Virus record (IMG/VR): IMGVR_UViG_3300049595_002293
Span: 1-36,164 of that record
DNA: 36,164 nt
DNA from: a virus
Reading direction: 5' to 3' (one strand)
The notes under the pieces are model-generated. The model worked only from the letters and a program-made list of their open reading frames with translations, ran no database searches and was not told the origin of the DNA. The position numbers and the translations under genes were made by a program. Below are positions 21,562-29,318 of this stretch, piece after piece. Position 1 is the first letter of the stretch, and each line of letters opens with the position of its first letter.

Positions 21562-21567
21562 TATACT
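21562..21567 (+). promoter_or_regulatory. TATACT -10-like box
   Basis: TATACT ends 21 bases before the ATG at 21589, immediately after the previous stop codon. The spacing repeats that seen at 9389 and 20673. Confidence 0.4.
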
Positions 21568-21588
21568 TAATAAAGATTCCTGATTATC

Positions 21589-21738
21589 ATGGAAAAGAAA
21601 AAGCCTGTTCCCCCCAAGAAAGCTGTGCCTCCCGCCAAGGGAAAAGGTGGCGCATCTGCCAAGCAAACCGAGGCTCGCGATAAGTTCAAAGAGATGATTG
21701 CCAAGAAAAAAGAAGCTGCTGCCAAAAAGAAAAAGTAA
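21589..21738 (+). CDS. 49-residue lysine/alanine/proline-rich protein
   Basis: The product (MEKKKPVPPKKAVPPAKGKGG at the start, a short KQTEARDKFKEMIAKKK helix, and an AAAKKKK end) is about one-third lysine and resembles the tails of histone H1-like proteins. It could condense phage DNA or be packaged with it; this is inference from composition. Own -10-like box upstream; directly followed by the structured leader at 21739. Confidence 0.6.
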   Translation: MEKKKPVPPKKAVPPAKGKGGASAKQTEARDKFKEMIAKKKEAAAKKKK

Positions 21739-21838
21739 CGCTCTTGTTGTGATATCCTAACAGCGGAGCAATTCCGCTCTAAGGGTAATAGTCGAAACCC
21801 TTTCCACGTTACGAATGTAGTGTTCCCAAAAGAGCGGT
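21739..21838 (+). ncRNA. candidate structured RNA leader with competing stems
   Basis: This 100-base stretch has no gene and can form several stems. AGCGGA/TCCGCT (21762-21778), AAGGGT/ACCCTT (21781-21802) and CAC..TAC-GAAT-GTA-GTG (21805-21822) are local hairpins. AGAGCGG at 21831-21837 can pair either with CCGCTCT at 21774-21780, which would break the first hairpin, or with CGCTCTT at 21739-21745 (using AAGAGCG), which would enclose all three. A strong terminator follows 12 bases later and the next start codon directly after it. Competing stems before a terminator suggest an attenuator or riboswitch-like leader, or a small RNA. No known family matched. Confidence 0.45.
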
Positions 21839-21849
21839 AAGGAAGCTAT

Positions 21850-21877
21850 AATCCCGGTATAACAACCGGGATTTTTT
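21850..21877 (+). terminator. rho-independent terminator in front of the 21878 gene
   Basis: AATCCCGGT, a six-base loop and ACCGGGATT form a 9-bp GC-rich stem, with the run of six T residues at 21872-21877. The GTG start of the next gene follows with no space, so transcripts entering from upstream would end exactly at that gene unless termination is prevented. Confidence 0.85.
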
Positions 21878-22546
21878 GTGACGACTCTTGTTGCCAACGT
21901 ACCGCCAACCAAAGTGTGGGTGCGGCGAGAGTACCTGCGTGATTTAAAGGATGGTCATGGTGAATACACGCCTGGTTATTGGGTAACCTGCAAATCATTG
22001 ACAGGCCGTGCTTTGTATTTTGAAACATACCTTACCGAGTATGGTGCGCTGTATGACAAGCTTCCCATCAGTGCATTCCTTGCATGGGACCCTAACCATC
22101 CGGAAAAACCAGAAAGTCCAACCCCTGACCTGGAGCTGACTGATCTGCAGTTCTGGAACGGGTTTGATCACGGGCTTACGGTGATTGAAAAAAACTTGAT
22201 CTTCAACATGCGTTTTGAAGTCATGACAAGAAGCGCAGGTGTAATCAGCGGCACATACTTATTTACAATTGACAATTACCATGCACATCGGAACGAACCC
22301 GATTTTTATTTTGCGGAATTTCCCGATGAACACAAATCTCATAACATCGTTGCTTTGGACAACGGTCAAATTGGCGCTTATCCCAATAATCGCTGTCGAA
22401 TGGTTGATCCATCACTGACCAACCACGACCTTAAGACACCTGACTTCAAGGTTTCTACACGATACTTTGATGTTGAATGCGCCCACAAATGGGGTCGCCT
22501 TGGAGAATGCGACGATTACTTTTGGAAAACTCCAAACGAGGAATAG
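21878..22546 (+). CDS. conserved hypothetical phage protein
   Basis: A 222-residue protein starting at GTG right after the terminator T-run; the first residues (TTLVANVPPTKVWVRREYLRD) look native, so the start is credible. Strand-rich middle (GYWVTCKSLTGRALYFETYL, then LYDKLPISAFLAW) and conserved-looking aromatic segments (LTDLQFWNGFDHG). The second half, MRFEVMTRSAGVISGTYLFTIDN, also looks like beta structure. I recall homologues in cyanophages without assigned function. No enzyme motif, no membrane segment. No Shine-Dalgarno sequence is visible because the terminator hairpin occupies that place. Confidence 0.65.
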   Translation: MTTLVANVPPTKVWVRREYLRDLKDGHGEYTPGYWVTCKSLTGRALYFETYLTEYGALYDKLPISAFLAWDPNHPEKPESPTPDLELTDLQFWNGFDHGLTVIEKNLIFNMRFEVMTRSAGVISGTYLFTIDNYHAHRNEPDFYFAEFPDEHKSHNIVALDNGQIGAYPNNRCRMVDPSLTNHDLKTPDFKVSTRYFDVECAHKWGRLGECDDYFWKTPNEE

Positions 22547-22579
22547 CTGTTATATTTACAACAGTTATTCACTAGCTTG

Positions 22580-22828
22580 GTGCCCACTTCCAGGCAAAAG
22601 CTTCAAGAAAACCGAAAGAAATTCTTGGAATACAAGAAAACTCTTAAGTGTGAGCACTGCGCCCTGGAAGACCATAGAGTCCTTGAGTTTCACCATGTAG
22701 GTGACAAGGATTTAAATGTGTCAAGTATGGTCAATCATGGATACGCCTGGCGCCGCATCCAAGAAGAAATCAATAAATGTATTCCGCTATGCTGCAACTG
22801 CCACAGGCTTGAGCACTGGAATGATTAA
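22580..22828 (+). CDS. HNH endonuclease (small, CxxC zinc type)
   Basis: An 82-residue HNH nuclease: CEHCALEDHRVLEFHHVGD has the first CxxC and the catalytic HH, followed by SSMVNHGYAWRRIQEEINKC and IPLCCNCHRLEHW with the second CxxC and final His. This is the compact form typical of free-standing HNH enzymes. The GTG at 22580 is preceded by a TTG; either may start, and TATATT lies 23 bases upstream of the GTG. The 3' end overlaps the convergent dps gene by four bases. Probably a homing-type endonuclease; a role in DNA packaging, known for some phage HNH proteins, is less likely here. Confidence 0.85.
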   Translation: MPTSRQKLQENRKKFLEYKKTLKCEHCALEDHRVLEFHHVGDKDLNVSSMVNHGYAWRRIQEEINKCIPLCCNCHRLEHWND

Positions 22829-23379
22829 CCATTCCGCAACGTAGCCTTAATAAACCAAGCAGCTTTAAATGCCTGGCCAACAAGATCAGCCATGTAGTTC
22901 TGGATGTCAATTGCACCAACCTTTTGTGCTACCGGCTCAAGCTTCTTGGCTTTCATGCCCAGCTCTTCAAGGTTTTTGTAGTACACGCCAAGCATGTCAG
23001 TGCCTTTGTAAGAAGTCACCGCTTGCATGGGAGGAGCAGCATCTTTAAGCCCACAGCCACACATTGGCATCAGGTAGTCCATGCTGCGAACAAACTCAGC
23101 AAGGGTATCGAACTGTTCCAGGTGAGCTTCGTATTGATCTTTTAGGAATGCATGGACCCCAAAGAAGTTTGATCCCTCATAATTTAAATGGCAAAGGTGT
23201 GATTGGGTCTCAAGTTCTTTGAGGTAAGCGCAAAGTGAAATGCACTGCTGGATAAATGCACCCACATCACCACCAGCCTTGGATTTAGCAGGAGTTTTAG
23301 GTTTGTCCTGGGGCTGAGGAACAGGTTGTGCCTGAGGAGTTTCCGCAGCCTGGTACTGTTGAGGGGCAGGAGTATACAT
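22825..23379 (-). CDS. dps: Dps-like ferritin (DNA protection during starvation protein)
   Basis: Dps proteins oxidise and store iron, remove peroxide and may bind DNA. The 184-residue protein begins with a Gln/Pro-rich extension (1-34), then the four-helix core. HLNYEGSNFFGVHAF carries His64 and His76, and FDTLAEFVR carries Asp91 and Glu95, which correspond to the ferroxidase ligands shared between subunits in Dps. LMPMCGCG adds cysteines not usual in the family. The N-terminal extension is Pro/Gln-rich and might be the DNA- or virion-contacting part. Phage-encoded Dps homologues exist, but function in infection is not settled. Confidence 0.8.
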   Translation of the reverse strand: MYTPAPQQYQAAETPQAQPVPQPQDKPKTPAKSKAGGDVGAFIQQCISLCAYLKELETQSHLCHLNYEGSNFFGVHAFLKDQYEAHLEQFDTLAEFVRSMDYLMPMCGCGLKDAAPPMQAVTSYKGTDMLGVYYKNLEELGMKAKKLEPVAQKVGAIDIQNYMADLVGQAFKAAWFIKATLRNG

Positions 23380-23428
23380 GGTTACTTATCAATAGTTCTA
23401 GTTTATCAGCTGTCAATACCTCAACGGC

Positions 23429-24763
23429 TCACCTCGAGATTTCCTCCCAATCCAATGCAGCATGCACAGTCTCCGTGTTTGTACTGGCAGACAAAACAAG
23501 AGACAGTTCATAAGGAGTACCAGTTAAACCATTACGCTCCAACTGAAATTTGAACAATGCTTCTTTCAAAATGTCGGTTGCAATACGGACTTGATTGCTG
23601 CTAGCAAAATATCCTTGAGCAAGAACGCGTCCGCCCGTAGTTGCAGTACCAGTTAAGTTGTATTCCACGGCAGAGTCAGTACCTGCACTTACCCAAGTAC
23701 CAGCCGTAGTAGTTGGGCTGACCACCACACGCCACACATAGTTTGCAGTACCTGCTGCCGACATAATTGAGATGGCAGTCAAGATGACAATTGCATCAAG
23801 CATTGTTGTTTTTAACCGCAGCGAAATCACTGGATAAAATGTGCCAGCCGTAGTCAGACTATAAGGTGCAGTAATTGTAGTGCCAATGGCTTGCTGGAGG
23901 CCACGCAACTCATAGCCACCTTCTGAAATAACACTTGAACAAATTTGTTTCAGTGTACTGCTACTTGCAGTAGCAGCAGTATTTTTAATTTCATAACGTA
24001 AAGGTAACGATGCAGTTGTGATGTAAGTAGACGTAATTAAGTTGGCATGATGGAATGAATGGCAGTGAATTAATTTACCGTCAATAACAAAACCTACGCG
24101 TACAGTGCCAAGACCCAGCCACTCAATATCCATAAACAGGATTTGAGCTTTAGCTAGGTCAAGCGTAATACCGGATACGCCTGTGCCATCAAGCTTGTCA
24201 ATGTTCCAGTCCGATTGAGCAACTCTGGTTTCAGTTACAGAACCAGTTACAAGACTGCGCTCAACAAATGTTGCCGCACTAGTCCCGTCCTTTTCTATAT
24301 AGATGCCATTGTCGGCGCCATAGTAGCCAATACGTTGACGCAACCCAGCTTTAAATTCATTCATTACAAAGGTTGACAACATCAACAGAGACTTGCCTGG
24401 TTGGTATGAAAACACTTTGGTTGTTTCTCTGATAATTTCAGAGCCAGATGTAGTTGTGACGTTGAGGTTTACAAGTCCAGCATTAGCATTAAATGAAGTA
24501 GTACCACCAGTACCGCTGGTTGTAGTCCACAGTCCATTGTCTTTATAACGATGGCTGGAATCAAACAGCGTTAAGGGTGTGGAAGAACGCAATCGACCAA
24601 AAGCATCAGAAGCAACACCTGCGGGCTGGATATTAACCACCCCACTGGACGTATTAGTTACTTCAATTGGTTGACCACTTGCAGTGGTTACAACAATTCC
24701 AGAACCGTAATCTAAGTATCCCGAGGTTCCATCGCCGTAATCATTGGTATAACGAATAATCAC
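23429..24763 (-). CDS. probable virion structural protein
   Basis: A 444-residue, beta-rich protein with the notable start GTG at 24763, the only start between the divergent gene at 24840 and the conserved body. The N-terminal part (VIIRYTNDYGDGTSGYLDYGSG) precedes DAFGRLRSSTPLTLFDSSHRYKD, then KVFSYQPGKSLLMLSTF and RIGYYGADNGIYIEKDG. This order is shared with large structural proteins of cyanophages (sometimes called VrlC-like) as far as I recall. No membrane segments or enzyme motifs. It is probably a tail or capsid-fibre protein; which one cannot be told. An earlier in-frame ATG at 24892 would overlap the divergent gene and is rejected. Confidence 0.6.
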   Translation of the reverse strand: MIIRYTNDYGDGTSGYLDYGSGIVVTTASGQPIEVTNTSSGVVNIQPAGVASDAFGRLRSSTPLTLFDSSHRYKDNGLWTTTSGTGGTTSFNANAGLVNLNVTTTSGSEIIRETTKVFSYQPGKSLLMLSTFVMNEFKAGLRQRIGYYGADNGIYIEKDGTSAATFVERSLVTGSVTETRVAQSDWNIDKLDGTGVSGITLDLAKAQILFMDIEWLGLGTVRVGFVIDGKLIHCHSFHHANLITSTYITTASLPLRYEIKNTAATASSSTLKQICSSVISEGGYELRGLQQAIGTTITAPYSLTTAGTFYPVISLRLKTTMLDAIVILTAISIMSAAGTANYVWRVVVSPTTTAGTWVSAGTDSAVEYNLTGTATTGGRVLAQGYFASSNQVRIATDILKEALFKFQLERNGLTGTPYELSLVLSASTNTETVHAALDWEEISR

Positions 24764-24839
24764 TTTGCCAACACAGATACTTTCTATTAGTTTAGTTGAG
24801 AGAACCTTTGTTAGACTTGTAAAAAATAGGTCATAAACA

Positions 24840-25472
24840 ATGCCTTTAGTACGCGAGAACTCACAGCTGTATGAAGTCATTAAGGTCGGCACAATTTCTG
24901 GTCAAACTTTAAATACTTCAATTTCAGGTGTAACTCCTTCGGGCGGCGCACTTCCCGTCAGTGATAGCGGCAGCAGCCTTACCGTGGATGGCAGGGCATT
25001 TCGTGCCGCAGTAACTATTACTCGCCCTAGCAACACCACTGCTTATACCGCTGGTGATGTTGTTGGTAGTACTAGCGGCAGCGCAATTATTACACTGCCT
25101 AGTATTGGGCCTAGCGGTGGTTATGTGTTATTTCAATCAGTGCGTCTTTTGATTGGTAGCACTAGTGTTCCCAGTGGTATGGCTGCGTTCCGTCTCCATT
25201 TATATACTGCAACTCCCACTGCTATTGCAGACAATTCTCCCTTTGATTTACTTAGTGGTGACGTAGCCAATTACGCTGGTTATATTGATTTACCTGCACC
25301 ACAAGACTTAGGCAGTACATTGTTTACACAGGCTGATTACTGTGGTACAGCCATTAAATTAGCTACTGCAAGCACTAGTTTGTTTGCTGAACTTGAAACT
25401 CGTGGTGCATTTACACCCGCCAGTGCTACTGTGTTTGATCTTCGTGTAATGACGCTGGAGGCTGGACTTTGA
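24840..25472 (+). CDS. probable fibre or virion protein, first gene of second adhesin module
   Basis: A 210-residue beta-rich protein: MPLVRENSQLYEVIKVG, then a Ser/Gly-rich part, and a jelly-roll-like body with AFRAAVTITRPSNTTAYTAGD, AIITLPSIG and GYVLFQSVRLLI. It ends LRVMTLEAGL. Proteins of this type occur in phage tail modules as small structural or fibre-associated proteins. The stop codon overlaps the start of the large adhesin (TGATG), implying coupled synthesis and probably joint assembly. Confidence 0.6.
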   Translation: MPLVRENSQLYEVIKVGTISGQTLNTSISGVTPSGGALPVSDSGSSLTVDGRAFRAAVTITRPSNTTAYTAGDVVGSTSGSAIITLPSIGPSGGYVLFQSVRLLIGSTSVPSGMAAFRLHLYTATPTAIADNSPFDLLSGDVANYAGYIDLPAPQDLGSTLFTQADYCGTAIKLATASTSLFAELETRGAFTPASATVFDLRVMTLEAGL

Positions 25473-27802
25473 TGCGAGGCTCTGGAGCGTTCCGGGCAGT
25501 AGTAGCACCTGGTGGCGTACTAGCTGGCCCATGGGTACGTAATGAACTATGGCGTCGTGCTCGTGCAGTGCCGTCACTGGACCTGCGCTTTGCTGATGAC
25601 AAGAGCCTGACGGATGCAGTTACTGGCCAATCGCTGGTGACCTTCACCCGCGCCAGCAGCGGCACGTACGTGGGCAGCGACGGGCTGATTAAGACCGCGA
25701 CGACGAATCTGCTGCTGAGGAGTGAAGATTTTGCAACTACTTGGACACTGGTTACAGCTTCCATTAGTTCTGACGTCACCATTGCCCCAAATGGTACGAA
25801 TACAGCCGATAAGCTCATTGTAAACAATGGCCAGAGCGCTGGATACGCTGCGCAGACTACTTCTTTCGTTAACGGACTGACCTACACCGCTAGCTGCTAT
25901 GCCAAGGCTGGAGAAGTTAGCGATTTTCGTTTTGTATTTGAGTCTGCCGCATTTTCCTCAAACCTAAACGCAGTCTTTAATCTTGCGACTGGCACAGTCT
26001 CTTCTTTCACTGCTTCGTCTGCCAGCATCCAGCCTGTTGGAAATGGCTGGTATCGCTGTATTGCAACGGCAACAGCGACTATTTCTGCATCAGCCGGTGT
26101 TCAATTTCGGTCTGTTCATGCAGGTAATGGTGCCAACGGGATATTTCTCTTTGGCGCCCAACTAGAGCAGTCCAGCACGGTCGGTGAATACGTCCCCACC
26201 ACCGGCACGATCAACTCGGCCCCACGCTTTGATCACAACCCCACGACCGGCGAGAGCCTGGGGCTGTTGGTGGAGGAGCAGAGGACGAATCTTGCGCTTT
26301 ATAGCCAAGCAATCAATTTAACAAACTGGGGTACTCAGCAAGCAACAACTCAGACTCTTAATGCGGCAACATCACCAGATGGCAGCTTAAATGCCACGTT
26401 GCTGGCTGAGAACACACAAACAGCACCACGGTTTATTGCCCAAACAGTAGCCGTAACCAACGCGGCGTACACTGTTTCAATTTTTGCAAAGGCAAAAGAA
26501 CGCAAGCGGGTAATGTTCCGAGAAAATACCACATCAGGAACAAGCGCGACGTTCGACCTACAGTCCGGAACAGTTGCAGGATCTGAAGGCAGCCCAACGA
26601 CAAGCATCCAGCCATACGGCAACGGATGGTATCGGTGTGTAATGACGTACACGCCGTCGTCGTCTTCTAGCAGGATTCACGCAGTTTATTTAATGCCAGA
26701 TTCCGGCGTTTCGTTTGCGACTGCAAGCTACACCGGAGACGGAACTTCGGGATTGTATTTGTTCGGTTTTCAAGTTGAGCTTGGCGCCTTCCCCACCTCC
26801 TACATCCCCACCACCACCGCAGCCGCCACCCGCGCCGCAGATGTGGCCAGCATCACGGGGTCGAACTTTGGGACGACTAGGACGAACCTGTTGTTGCGGA
26901 GTGAGGCAATAGCAACATCCCCTTGGTTTACTGGAGCTAACACTACGCTGACCAACAACACAAGTGAAGTGCTAGATCCAGCGGGCGGATCGACAGCAAC
27001 AAAAGTACTTGTATCAGGGGGAACTGGCGCATTTGGACAAGGCGCAACGCTTACCGCCGCTATTCATACAGGAAGCATTTGGCTAAGGTGTTCTACTGGC
27101 ACCATATCAGCAAGCTTAATTGTTTACCTATCAGGATCTCCTTTTACAAACATAGGTACAGCAAACGTAACAATTACAACATTTTGGCAGCGCTTTACCG
27201 TTGTCACATCTACGGCAACTGCTGTTGCTTATAACTTGCAGCTCAACAACATTGCCGTAGGAACTGTCTACGCCTGGGGCGCCCAACTAGAAGTAGGCTC
27301 TGCTGTAACGCCATATATTCCTACAACAACCGCTGCTGTTAGCGTGTTTGAAAGCTCCTGGTATCGGCAGGATGAGGGGACGGTGTTTGCGGATGTGCTG
27401 CGCTCTTACTCTGGAAATTTTCCTATATTTTCAAATATCGTCTCTTTTAACGATGGCACCGCTAATAATCTATTCGCAATGTACGGCGTTTTAGGTAGTC
27501 AATTCGCAACCAACTTCTCGGTCCAGTCTGGCGGGGTGGGGCAAACAGACTACGTTCAGGTAGCTACAAATGTTCCTGGCCCAAACCGCATTGCGCAAGC
27601 TTTGGCTGTTAATTCATCTACGTTGGCAGCCAACGGAGCACTTACGCTACAGGATAGCTCCGTTGCAATGCCTGTTGGCATAAACCGTGTAGCCATCGGC
27701 GCTGATCGCTTGTCTCAGTCTCAATGGGGAGGCCACATCCGCCGCCTCACCTTCTTCCCCCAGCGCCTCCCGAACAGCACTTTGCAGGCAATCACGCAAT
27801 GA
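25472..27802 (+). CDS. large tail adhesin with three carbohydrate-binding-like repeats
   Basis: A 776-residue protein from the ATG at 25472. After an N-terminal LDLRFADDKSLTDAVTGQSLVTFTRAS segment common in phage head-spike/fibre proteins, three similar units follow, each opening with TNL-L/A-L-x-S (near residues 78, 272 and 474) and each about 170-200 residues. They contain a jelly-roll pattern with GNGWYRCxxT and a closing FGAQLExSxxxxxYxPTT. The C-terminus (GHIRRLTFFPQRLPNSTLQAIT) is a known fibre end. The repeats suggest a triplicated carbohydrate-binding module that recognises host surface glycan. Its GC content is higher than that of the surroundings and its relatives appear widespread in phages of other bacteria, which suggests acquisition by exchange. 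Confidence 0.75.
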   Translation: MRGSGAFRAVVAPGGVLAGPWVRNELWRRARAVPSLDLRFADDKSLTDAVTGQSLVTFTRASSGTYVGSDGLIKTATTNLLLRSEDFATTWTLVTASISSDVTIAPNGTNTADKLIVNNGQSAGYAAQTTSFVNGLTYTASCYAKAGEVSDFRFVFESAAFSSNLNAVFNLATGTVSSFTASSASIQPVGNGWYRCIATATATISASAGVQFRSVHAGNGANGIFLFGAQLEQSSTVGEYVPTTGTINSAPRFDHNPTTGESLGLLVEEQRTNLALYSQAINLTNWGTQQATTQTLNAATSPDGSLNATLLAENTQTAPRFIAQTVAVTNAAYTVSIFAKAKERKRVMFRENTTSGTSATFDLQSGTVAGSEGSPTTSIQPYGNGWYRCVMTYTPSSSSSRIHAVYLMPDSGVSFATASYTGDGTSGLYLFGFQVELGAFPTSYIPTTTAAATRAADVASITGSNFGTTRTNLLLRSEAIATSPWFTGANTTLTNNTSEVLDPAGGSTATKVLVSGGTGAFGQGATLTAAIHTGSIWLRCSTGTISASLIVYLSGSPFTNIGTANVTITTFWQRFTVVTSTATAVAYNLQLNNIAVGTVYAWGAQLEVGSAVTPYIPTTTAAVSVFESSWYRQDEGTVFADVLRSYSGNFPIFSNIVSFNDGTANNLFAMYGVLGSQFATNFSVQSGGVGQTDYVQVATNVPGPNRIAQALAVNSSTLAANGALTLQDSSVAMPVGINRVAIGADRLSQSQWGGHIRRLTFFPQRLPNSTLQAITQ

Positions 27803-28098
27803 CGCACTACCTCCGCTTCCCCGACGAATCCACCGGCATGGCTGCGCTGGATGCTGCTTGCCTTACCACCACCAATGAAGACGGCGACACCGTGGTGCTC
27901 ACCGCCAGCCACACGCACGCCCTGGATGTCATCGGCCCCATCTACAAAGGCGGCACCTACGACCCCGAGACCGGCGAGGTTATCACCCCGCCCACGTTAC
28001 TGAGCGGCTGGCACGTCAACTACATTGGTAAGTTGCCTGAGGGGTGGGACGCCTATGTCGTCACGCCAGAGCAGCCTGTGAGGGTGTTTGCAGCATAG
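27799..28098 (+). CDS. small fibre-associated protein downstream of the adhesin
   Basis: A 99-residue protein whose ATG overlaps the adhesin stop (ATGA). It has MTHYLRFPDE, a central acidic part, and the segment LLSGWHVNYIGKLPEGWDAYVVTPEQP, which is the recognisable signature of a small protein encoded after tail spikes in many phages. The function is unknown; tail-fibre accessory is the best guess. High GC like the adhesin, so the pair probably moved together. Confidence 0.65.
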   Translation: MTHYLRFPDESTGMAALDAACLTTTNEDGDTVVLTASHTHALDVIGPIYKGGTYDPETGEVITPPTLLSGWHVNYIGKLPEGWDAYVVTPEQPVRVFAA

Positions 28099-28128
28099 TT
28101 GTTGTTTACAGTTACGTGCTGTTGATTT

Positions 28129-28350
28129 TTAATTTGATTTTTCTTGCCTCCACTCAGCACGTAAGTGGCCGTAGTCCCGTGGCTCAGTAACGCTTACATC
28201 AGTTGCACCACACACACCACAAGTTCCCATGTGGTGTGCAGAACAATTCTCCGGCCCAATATAAGTTCCGTTCTTGTACCAGGCGCCATACTTTACACCA
28301 CACTTGTGGCATATCCAAGCCGGATAATTAACTCGTTTTTGTTTCTTCAT
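28129..28350 (-). CDS. small zinc-ribbon protein
   Basis: The 73-residue product from the ATG at 28350 holds CHKCG (Cys14, Cys17) and CGVCG (Cys44, Cys47) with further Cys36 and His residues between, a clear zinc-ribbon pattern. It ends VSVTEPRDYGHLRAEW. Small zinc ribbons of this type are frequent in phages, with no assigned role; nucleic-acid binding is likely. The start overlaps the end of the gene upstream by 23 bases. Confidence 0.65.
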   Translation of the reverse strand: MKKQKRVNYPAWICHKCGVKYGAWYKNGTYIGPENCSAHHMGTCGVCGATDVSVTEPRDYGHLRAEWRQEKSN

Positions 28351-28741
28351 TGCTTTCAATAAGATCAACTAATGTTTTACACTTGAGGTAATCATCTTGT
28401 GCACTCTTGGCTACATTTGTAGCTGCAATCAAGAATGCTTTGTAGAACTGTTTGGCACTTAGTTCATGCGCAAATTCGCAAAGCGTATCACTAAAGTGTT
28501 CAATTGCTTTCTGTAGATAAATGTTGTCATCTACCTCGGTAGGCTCAATATCAACCTCGGCAAGTTCTTTGTAAAACGACCGCCAGTCTGGCATCTCATA
28601 CGTAGCCTTGGAGGTGTCATGCAAATTCTCGCGTGAGTCTTTAGATACTAAAGGTTCTTCCATGGAAGCGACAACAGCATGTTTGCGGTACCATTGCTGC
28701 CATTGCTTAATGGCATCAAGAGGTTCGTGGGGATGGTCCAT
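28328..28741 (-). CDS. hypothetical acidic helical protein
   Basis: The 137-residue protein starts at MDHPHEPLDAIKQWQQWYRKH; an in-frame ATG at 28783 would run through the hairpin at 28742-28776. It is acidic in the middle (EVDIEPTEVDDN), with helices such as LQKAIEHFSDTLCEFAHELSAKQF. No motif. A transcription hairpin lies directly before its start. Confidence 0.55.
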   Translation of the reverse strand: MDHPHEPLDAIKQWQQWYRKHAVVASMEEPLVSKDSRENLHDTSKATYEMPDWRSFYKELAEVDIEPTEVDDNIYLQKAIEHFSDTLCEFAHELSAKQFYKAFLIAATNVAKSAQDDYLKCKTLVDLIESNEETKTS

Positions 28742-28776
28742 AAAAGAAAAAGCACACCCGCATTGTGATGTGCTTT
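28742..28776 (-). terminator. rho-independent terminator or attenuator within the early operon
   Basis: On the minus strand AAAGCACA and TGTGCTTT pair over a 12-base loop and are followed by a T-rich run (TTTTTCTTTTA). It ends one base before the ATG at 28741, so it separates the 28802 gene from the 28328 gene. Confidence 0.65.
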
Positions 28777-28801
28777 GAAACAACTGTGTTCAATATAAAG
28801 C

Positions 28802-29128
28802 TTAAGATATAACTACCATAGGTTCTGTGTCAAGCGCAACTGCTGGCAGCAAACCAGCTTCGTATTGACGCACTGCTTCCACCATCTGGAAGTATTTTTC
28901 CCGACAGTACGGACCTGCTTCATTCAAGCAAAAGGCTTCCCACAGGCCGGTGTAGAGGCCGTGCATTGGATGCTGTGGGTGCTGGCGTCCAGAGCACTCA
29001 TACATGTGCTCAGTAAAGTCCGCTTTCTTTTGCTCAGCAATAACATTCCAGTTGCGGAGTTGTTCTTTGAGCCAAGGGGTATCAAAAGCCCCAGCAGTTT
29101 TAAGTTTGATTGCGAGGTCGTCAGTCAT
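28802..29128 (-). CDS. hypothetical protein
   Basis: A 108-residue protein from the ATG at 29128, with helical segments (LAIKLKTAGAF, WLKEQLRNWNVIAEQKKADF) and His/Tyr-rich parts (GRQHPQHPMHGLYTGLWEAF). Its start overlaps the end of the next upstream gene by eight bases. An earlier in-frame start at 29281 would overlap that gene almost entirely and is rejected. No motif. Confidence 0.55.
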   Translation of the reverse strand: MTDDLAIKLKTAGAFDTPWLKEQLRNWNVIAEQKKADFTEHMYECSGRQHPQHPMHGLYTGLWEAFCLNEAGPYCREKYFQMVEAVRQYEAGLLPAVALDTEPMVVIS

Positions 29129-29318
29129 TGGAATCCAGTGCGGTAATGGAAGTGAATACAGAAGACACAGTGGGGCTTGCTTCGTAGAGGAGATCATCAA
29201 TCTCATCCTGGAGCGCAATCGCAATATCTTGCGGCGTTTTACCACCGAAAGAGTCATACTCCACTTCAATGTCAATTGCAAATGACACCGTTAGTTTTGG
29301 CACAGTAACTGGTTCCAT
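29121..29318 (-). CDS. small hypothetical protein
   Basis: A 65-residue acidic protein from the ATG at 29318: a strand (TVPKLTVSFAIDIEVEY), then KTPQDIAIALQDEIDDLLYE and a Ser/Thr-rich end with SSVFTSITALDSND. The SF.IDIEVE start followed by GKTPxDIA is a pattern I remember from small cyanophage proteins of unknown function. A GTG at 29342 is another possible start. Confidence 0.5.
   Translation of the reverse strand: MEPVTVPKLTVSFAIDIEVEYDSFGGKTPQDIAIALQDEIDDLLYEASPTVSSVFTSITALDSND

Noticed and set aside
21739-21838. tRNA or known riboswitch
   Set aside because: The cloverleaf-like pairing lacks an anticodon loop with U33 and a proper T-arm next to the acceptor stem, and conserved words of the glutamine, SAM and purine riboswitches are missing.
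23429-24892. Start of the structural gene at the ATG at 24892
   Set aside because: It would overlap the divergent gene at 24840 by 53 bases, and the extra residues do not look like the protein body.
25359-25827. Minus-strand frames opposite the adhesin start
   Set aside because: They are antisense to two coupled plus-strand genes with clear family signals.
28802-29281. Longer frame from 29281 for the 28802 gene
   Set aside because: The first 51 residues overlap the 29121 gene in another frame and are basic, low-quality sequence; the ATG at 29128 is coupled to that gene.
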